A stretch of DNA of 64,000 nt from Deltaproteobacteria bacterium (GTDB taxonomy: Bacteria > Myxococcota_A > Polyangia > Polyangiales > Ga0077539): assembly GCA_016218725.1 (NCBI GenBank), contig JACRDB010000066.1, positions 248,001-312,000 on the forward strand. The letters run 5' to 3'. The notes under the pieces were generated by a model that searched no databases, was not told where the DNA came from, and worked only from the letters and a program-made list of their open reading frames with translations. A program made the position numbers and the translations under genes. The first letter of the stretch is position 1; each line of letters opens with the position of its first letter. Positions 60,528 to 64,000 of the stretch are shown in pieces.

Positions 60528-62027
60528 TTATTCATACACTCCATCCAACTGCCATTGTGCCTTGACGGTGTCATAGACAACAAGGTATAGCCCGCCGTCC
60601 TCGAGCTCCACGTCGTAGCCCTCGTGGTCGAAGGGGTCGCCCCACCAGGCCCCGGAGGCCCGCCAGGGGCCCCCGCAGGCCACCACCCGCCCGGCGATGG
60701 GGCCCGCATCGACGCGCGTCAGGCGCCCGTCGGAGAGCGTCACCCGCGCGGCCCTCGGGGGCCGGAACACATGCAGGGCCAGCGTCGGCGGCGCGGACGG
60801 GTCCTCCGCGGGGGCTCCCCTCGGGGGGTCGAAGGCGGCCACCGCCACGGCGTGGGGGCGGTGCGAGTCCGGCGCCACGGCGGTGCCCACGCGGTCGTCG
60901 CCCACCAGGGCCACCAGGCGCGTGAGCGTGAGGGCGAGCTTGTCCGGCGCAGGCCCCGGAGGGTCGAAGAGCCCGAGCTGGGCGGGCCGGAGCATCCCCG
61001 GGAGCGCCCCGAGGCGCAGGCCCACCACGGCCCCCAGCGGGGGCGCCGCGTCGAGGGAGGCCCGGAGGAACTTCACCAGCGAGGGCACGTCCCGCGTCGG
61101 GGCCCGGAGCTCCAGGACCCTCTCGTCGGTGACGCCCTCCGCGAGGCGCAGGCCCAGCACCAGCCCCCCCACCGCCAGGGCGCGGCACTCCAGCCGCCCC
61201 ACCAGGGCGCCGCACAGCGCCTTGAGCGCGAAGAGGAGCGGCTCCACCTGGGGCACCTCCCAGTCGAAGGCGTGACTCTCCTCGAAGCGCAGGGGCAGAG
61301 GTCTTGGGACCAGGGCCTCGTCGTCCTCGCCGCGGCAGAGCCGCACGGCCGCGGCGCACTCCTCCCCGAGGCGCAGCCCCACCGCGTGGGACGGGAGCGC
61401 CGCCAGCCCCGCCAGGGTCCGCACCCCGAAGCGCAAAAGGTCCGCCCGGAGCGCGTCGGAGAGCGCCAGGGCCTCCAGCGGGAGCCGGGCCAGGAACTCC
61501 GCCTCGCGGCCCTCGGGGATCACCGTGGCGCCGAGGCGGTGGCGCGCGGCCAGGCGCGCGATGCGCTTGCCGCGGGCGATGGCCACGGAGCACCGCAGGC
61601 CCACCTTGCGCGCGGCCTGGCCGAGCGCATTGGCGATCCCACCCTCGGACGCGTGGAGCCGCGAGAGGTCCCCGACCGCGACCCACACGCCCTCGGGCTC
61701 GGGCTCCAGGAAGCGCCCCACGCCCGCCGCGGCGTCCACCAGGGCCCCCCGGGCCGAGGCCAGCGCGTCCCTCGCGAGGCCCCGCAGCGCGAGCTCCGGC
61801 GCGATGGCGCGGGCCTGGTGGCCCGTGTGCCCGGGGCGCACCCCCAGGGCGCGGGCCGCGGGCGTGCAGCACAGCACCCTCGCGGTGCCGGGGAGCGCGC
61901 GCCCGCGGGACTCCTCGGCGTCGAGCACCGCCAGGGGCTGCTCCAGGAGCCCCGCCTGCGTACGCGCCAGCGCGAAGAGCGGCAGGGCCCGCGCGAACAC
62001 ATGGGCGACGCGAAGGTCTCCGACCAA
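60528..62027 (-). CDS. ImuB-like Y-family DNA polymerase homologue
   Basis: 499 residues from a TTG at 62027, 3 bp after the upstream stop. Y-family architecture with ARALGVRPGHTGHQARAIAPEL and HhH-like RFGVRTLAGLAALP, and a beta-clamp-binding-like motif LGLFDPP near residue 360. The acidic catalytic residues of true Pol IV/V are not evident, typical of ImuB, which recruits DnaE2 for damage-induced mutagenesis. imuA and dnaE2 are not present next to it. C-terminal ~120 residues (RAARVTLSDGRLTRVDAGP) are the usual ImuB tail. Confidence 0.85.
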   Translation of the reverse strand: MVGDLRVAHVFARALPLFALARTQAGLLEQPLAVLDAEESRGRALPGTARVLCCTPAARALGVRPGHTGHQARAIAPELALRGLARDALASARGALVDAAAGVGRFLEPEPEGVWVAVGDLSRLHASEGGIANALGQAARKVGLRCSVAIARGKRIARLAARHRLGATVIPEGREAEFLARLPLEALALSDALRADLLRFGVRTLAGLAALPSHAVGLRLGEECAAAVRLCRGEDDEALVPRPLPLRFEESHAFDWEVPQVEPLLFALKALCGALVGRLECRALAVGGLVLGLRLAEGVTDERVLELRAPTRDVPSLVKFLRASLDAAPPLGAVVGLRLGALPGMLRPAQLGLFDPPGPAPDKLALTLTRLVALVGDDRVGTAVAPDSHRPHAVAVAAFDPPRGAPAEDPSAPPTLALHVFRPPRAARVTLSDGRLTRVDAGPIAGRVVACGGPWRASGAWWGDPFDHEGYDVELEDGGLYLVVYDTVKAQWQLDGVYE

Positions 62028-62030
62028 GGG

Positions 62031-63059
62031 TCAGGGTGTCACGATGAGACTGGTGTACCGCACCAATGCACCTGGCTCCCCGAGCCCCAGGGCCCACGCA
62101 CCATGCACGGCGAAGCCCCGGGCCCCCTTGGCAGAGATCGTGGGCTCCTCATTGATCTGGATGCCCAGGGTATCGAAGGAGCCGTAGCCATGGATCAGTT
62201 GCAGCCCCGACGGGCCGAGGTGCGCAGCGTAGAGGCTCGTCGTAGGATCGACCTCGGGAGGGACCGGAGGCACCGTCTCCGTGTCCACCAGGTAAAAGGG
62301 GAGGCCAAGGAAGTGGTAGACGACCAGCCCGCTCCGCGGATCCATACGCATGCCACAGGACCCGTTGTTCCGTGCCGTCGGCGTCAGCGAGAGCGACCGT
62401 CGCGCGTCTCGGTTGCCCAGAAAGCAGTGCGCTCCCTCCCCCGCTCCACGGCTGGAGGCCACCACCTCTTGCATCAAGCGGATGGCGTAGTCGTCCCATC
62501 CACCAGCGGGAGTACCCAGGGTCACCGCGAGGCCGTCCAGGCCAAGGAACCCCGAGGTAATCTCACCCCTCCCGAGCGCCGTGTCGAGCTGCGAGAGCAG
62601 CCGCGTAGCGCCACCCTGCACCCTCCACTCAGAAGGATTCTTGGACGCGGCCGAGGCGACCAGGCTGTCGATCTGGAGCGCATCCACGCGAAACCCCAGG
62701 CGCATCATGGGAAAGTCCAGCGCGTTGAGCTGCTCCGAAGGTCCCTCCGCGAGCGCGGTCGAGAGGTCCGTATAGACGAAGCTCTGTGCAGTCGTCGCGG
62801 CGTTCACCCGCGAGACCCGCAACAGCGTCGGGATGTTCACGGTCGGCTTTCCGACCACCACTTGCACGAAGGCGCCCTTCACCATAGGCACAGCCTGGAG
62901 GAACTCCGCGGCCTGAGGTATCGCGCCTGGGCTGAACCAAGGCTGCGAGAGGTCCAGGGACTTCTCCGTGGAGCGCACCAGACGGCCTGTGGTAGCGCCC
63001 TCGTCCGCCGCCCTCGCATACGCCGCTAGACGTCCGCGGGTGAGCATGTTTTGATCCAT
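62031..63059 (-). CDS. Putative HK97-fold major-capsid-like protein
   Basis: 342 residues from the ATG at 63059, which has GGAGG 7 nt upstream. No exact family recognised, but the order of elements fits HK97-type major capsid proteins: helical N-arm, beta strand pairs around VVVGKPTVNIPTLLRVSRVNAATTAQSF, the helical spine (DALQIDSLVASAASKNPSEW ... LLSQLDTALGRGEITSGFLGLDGL), a P-domain-like segment with FLGLPFYLVDTETVPPVPPEVDPTTSLYAAHLG, and a C-terminal strand GFAVHGAWALGLGEPGALVRYTSLIV. Codon use and GC content (clearly lower than the rest) suggest acquired DNA. The stop is directly before the ImuB-like start. Confidence 0.5.
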   Translation of the reverse strand: MDQNMLTRGRLAAYARAADEGATTGRLVRSTEKSLDLSQPWFSPGAIPQAAEFLQAVPMVKGAFVQVVVGKPTVNIPTLLRVSRVNAATTAQSFVYTDLSTALAEGPSEQLNALDFPMMRLGFRVDALQIDSLVASAASKNPSEWRVQGGATRLLSQLDTALGRGEITSGFLGLDGLAVTLGTPAGGWDDYAIRLMQEVVASSRGAGEGAHCFLGNRDARRSLSLTPTARNNGSCGMRMDPRSGLVVYHFLGLPFYLVDTETVPPVPPEVDPTTSLYAAHLGPSGLQLIHGYGSFDTLGIQINEEPTISAKGARGFAVHGAWALGLGEPGALVRYTSLIVTP

Positions 63060-63143
63060 CGCGATGCCTCCGTACTGTCTCTCATTGATGCAAGAACACC
63101 GATCATCACCAGACACGGCACACCTCCGCTCCGCCGAGGACCT

Positions 63144-64000
63144 CTAGGTCCACGGCTCGATCCGTCTCAAGAGGAGCTCACCGACGCTCGCCGCGGTAGC
63201 CGCCTCGGGCGCCCGAGTACCATCGTCGCGCAGCCGGAACGGGCTGGCGTCCGCCCGGGCGAAGGGGAAGAGCACCGCGGCGCTGGCATCCCGCACCGTG
63301 GGCTCCGCCAGGAGCAGGCCCGTCTCCGGGTCGGGCCCCACGACATAACGCGGCATCTCCCGGAGGACGTCCCCAAGCGCTCGCGTTACACTATCCATCG
63401 TCGCGGAGCTCGTGCTACCCGAGATCCACGGAGGACCGGGGCGAACCCGGCCGAGCATTCTACAACGCAGCACGGCTTGTTCGAGGTCTTCTCTTGTTGG
63501 TTGTCGGAGGAGCACGGAGCCCAGACCGACTCCCATGCTGGTTGGAACACCAACGTAGAACCGCTCGCCCCACACAGCGCTGAAGCGTTCGGCCATCGCG
63601 GCACGCTCCAGGGACGTCACCTCAAGACCTGGGAGAGGAAGTGTTGAGAAGACCGGAATGTCCAGATAGAATGTCAGGCTCGAAGCGGCAGGCAAGAGGA
63701 CGCCCCTGGGATCACTCATGGACCTGGCAAAGCGGGTCCGACCCTCCCAGATCGAGAACCCCAGCTCTCCATCCACCAAGACCCGCGGGAGCCTTCGTCC
63801 ACCCGCTCTCCAGAACGGCCGCCCAACTCGAATAGGGAACCGATGTGTGTTTGTTATCGTGACCCACCATGTCCACAGAGCTACGTCAGGCTCGCACGCA
63901 CTGGTGACACCGAACGCACTCTCCTCTGAGAAAAGAAAGTTCGGTGGAGAGGCGGTCTCGGTCACATTCCAATCCTCGAAGGTCGCCCTCAACCAGAGTC
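63144..64000 (-). CDS. Unknown lower-GC protein (5' partial at window edge)
   Basis: The frame is open through base 64000 with only a TTG near 63992, so the gene probably begins beyond the window. The visible ~285 residues are soluble: a Trp-rich beta region (ALWTWWVTITNTHRFPIRVGRPFWRAGG), then alpha/beta. Not recognised. Same strand as the capsid-like gene, 84 bp upstream of it, and of similar base composition, so it may belong to the same acquired unit. Confidence 0.55.
   Translation of the reverse strand, partial: LWLRATFEDWNVTETASPPNFLFSEESAFGVTSACEPDVALWTWWVTITNTHRFPIRVGRPFWRAGGRRLPRVLVDGELGFSIWEGRTRFARSMSDPRGVLLPAASSLTFYLDIPVFSTLPLPGLEVTSLERAAMAERFSAVWGERFYVGVPTSMGVGLGSVLLRQPTREDLEQAVLRCRMLGRVRPGPPWISGSTSSATMDSVTRALGDVLREMPRYVVGPDPETGLLLAEPTVRDASAAVLFPFARADASPFRLRDDGTRAPEAATAASVGELLLRRIEPWT

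Overview
The window is about 70% GC or higher and carries many myxobacterial hallmarks: MYXO-CTERM-type C-terminal sorting tails, an AgmX/PglI-type FHA protein, a membrane-anchored Ser/Thr kinase, FHA-NtrC regulators, an MJ0042 zinc-ribbon/TPR protein, TPR-PEGA proteins and Asp/Thr-Pro-rich lipoproteins. This suggests a chromosomal segment of a Myxococcota (Polyangia-like) bacterium. No database was searched; family names come from motifs I could read.

Layout. 0-6 kb: a truncated single-TM protein, an EAL phosphodiesterase with a CZB zinc domain, a glycine-rich lipoprotein and a TPR-PEGA protein. 5.6-10 kb: a four-gene operon with a small membrane protein, a tubulin/FtsZ-like GTPase, a large unknown protein and a membrane-anchored small protein. 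10-26 kb: mostly housekeeping (nth, MFS transporter, Asp-box protein, degenerate ATPase-TPR protein, maf, lon, TetR, yvcK-like, PP2C phosphatase, PpiC, CoA-transferase, methyltransferase, cyclic-nucleotide-binding protein). 26.5-34.1 kb: a kinase / TPR-PEGA / lamin-tail lipoprotein / acyltransferase block that was tandemly duplicated and whose inner copies have decayed. 34-37 kb: yacG, an outer-membrane protein, dnaK. 37-45.7 kb: a giant TPR protein, FHA-GGDEF, and two sigma54 activators, the second with twin operator-like repeats. 45.7-52.7 kb: nrfHA, prfC and two coupled PilT-type ATPases. 52.9-55.7 kb: a DUF4114/MopE-type protein and the most unusual locus (below). 55.9-62 kb: pirin, DbpA-like helicase, AgmX/PglI-like protein, ImuB-like Y-family polymerase homologue. 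62-64 kb: a lower-GC segment with a putative HK97-fold capsid-like gene and an unknown gene cut by the window edge.

Main discovery candidate. At 54653-54878 (minus strand) there are two tRNA-like RNA modules in circularly permuted order. In each, the 3' half (T-arm plus acceptor 3' strand) comes first, then an 8-nt linker of form N-CTCYTAC, then the 5' half (acceptor 5' strand plus D-arm). Both acceptor stems pair 7/7. The modules lie directly downstream of, and on the same strand as, a conserved uncharacterised gene (54998-55729), and end before a 10-bp hairpin. This could be a pair of permuted tRNA genes or, more likely in my view, a Y-RNA-like (YrlA-type) tRNA mimic with its own partner protein.
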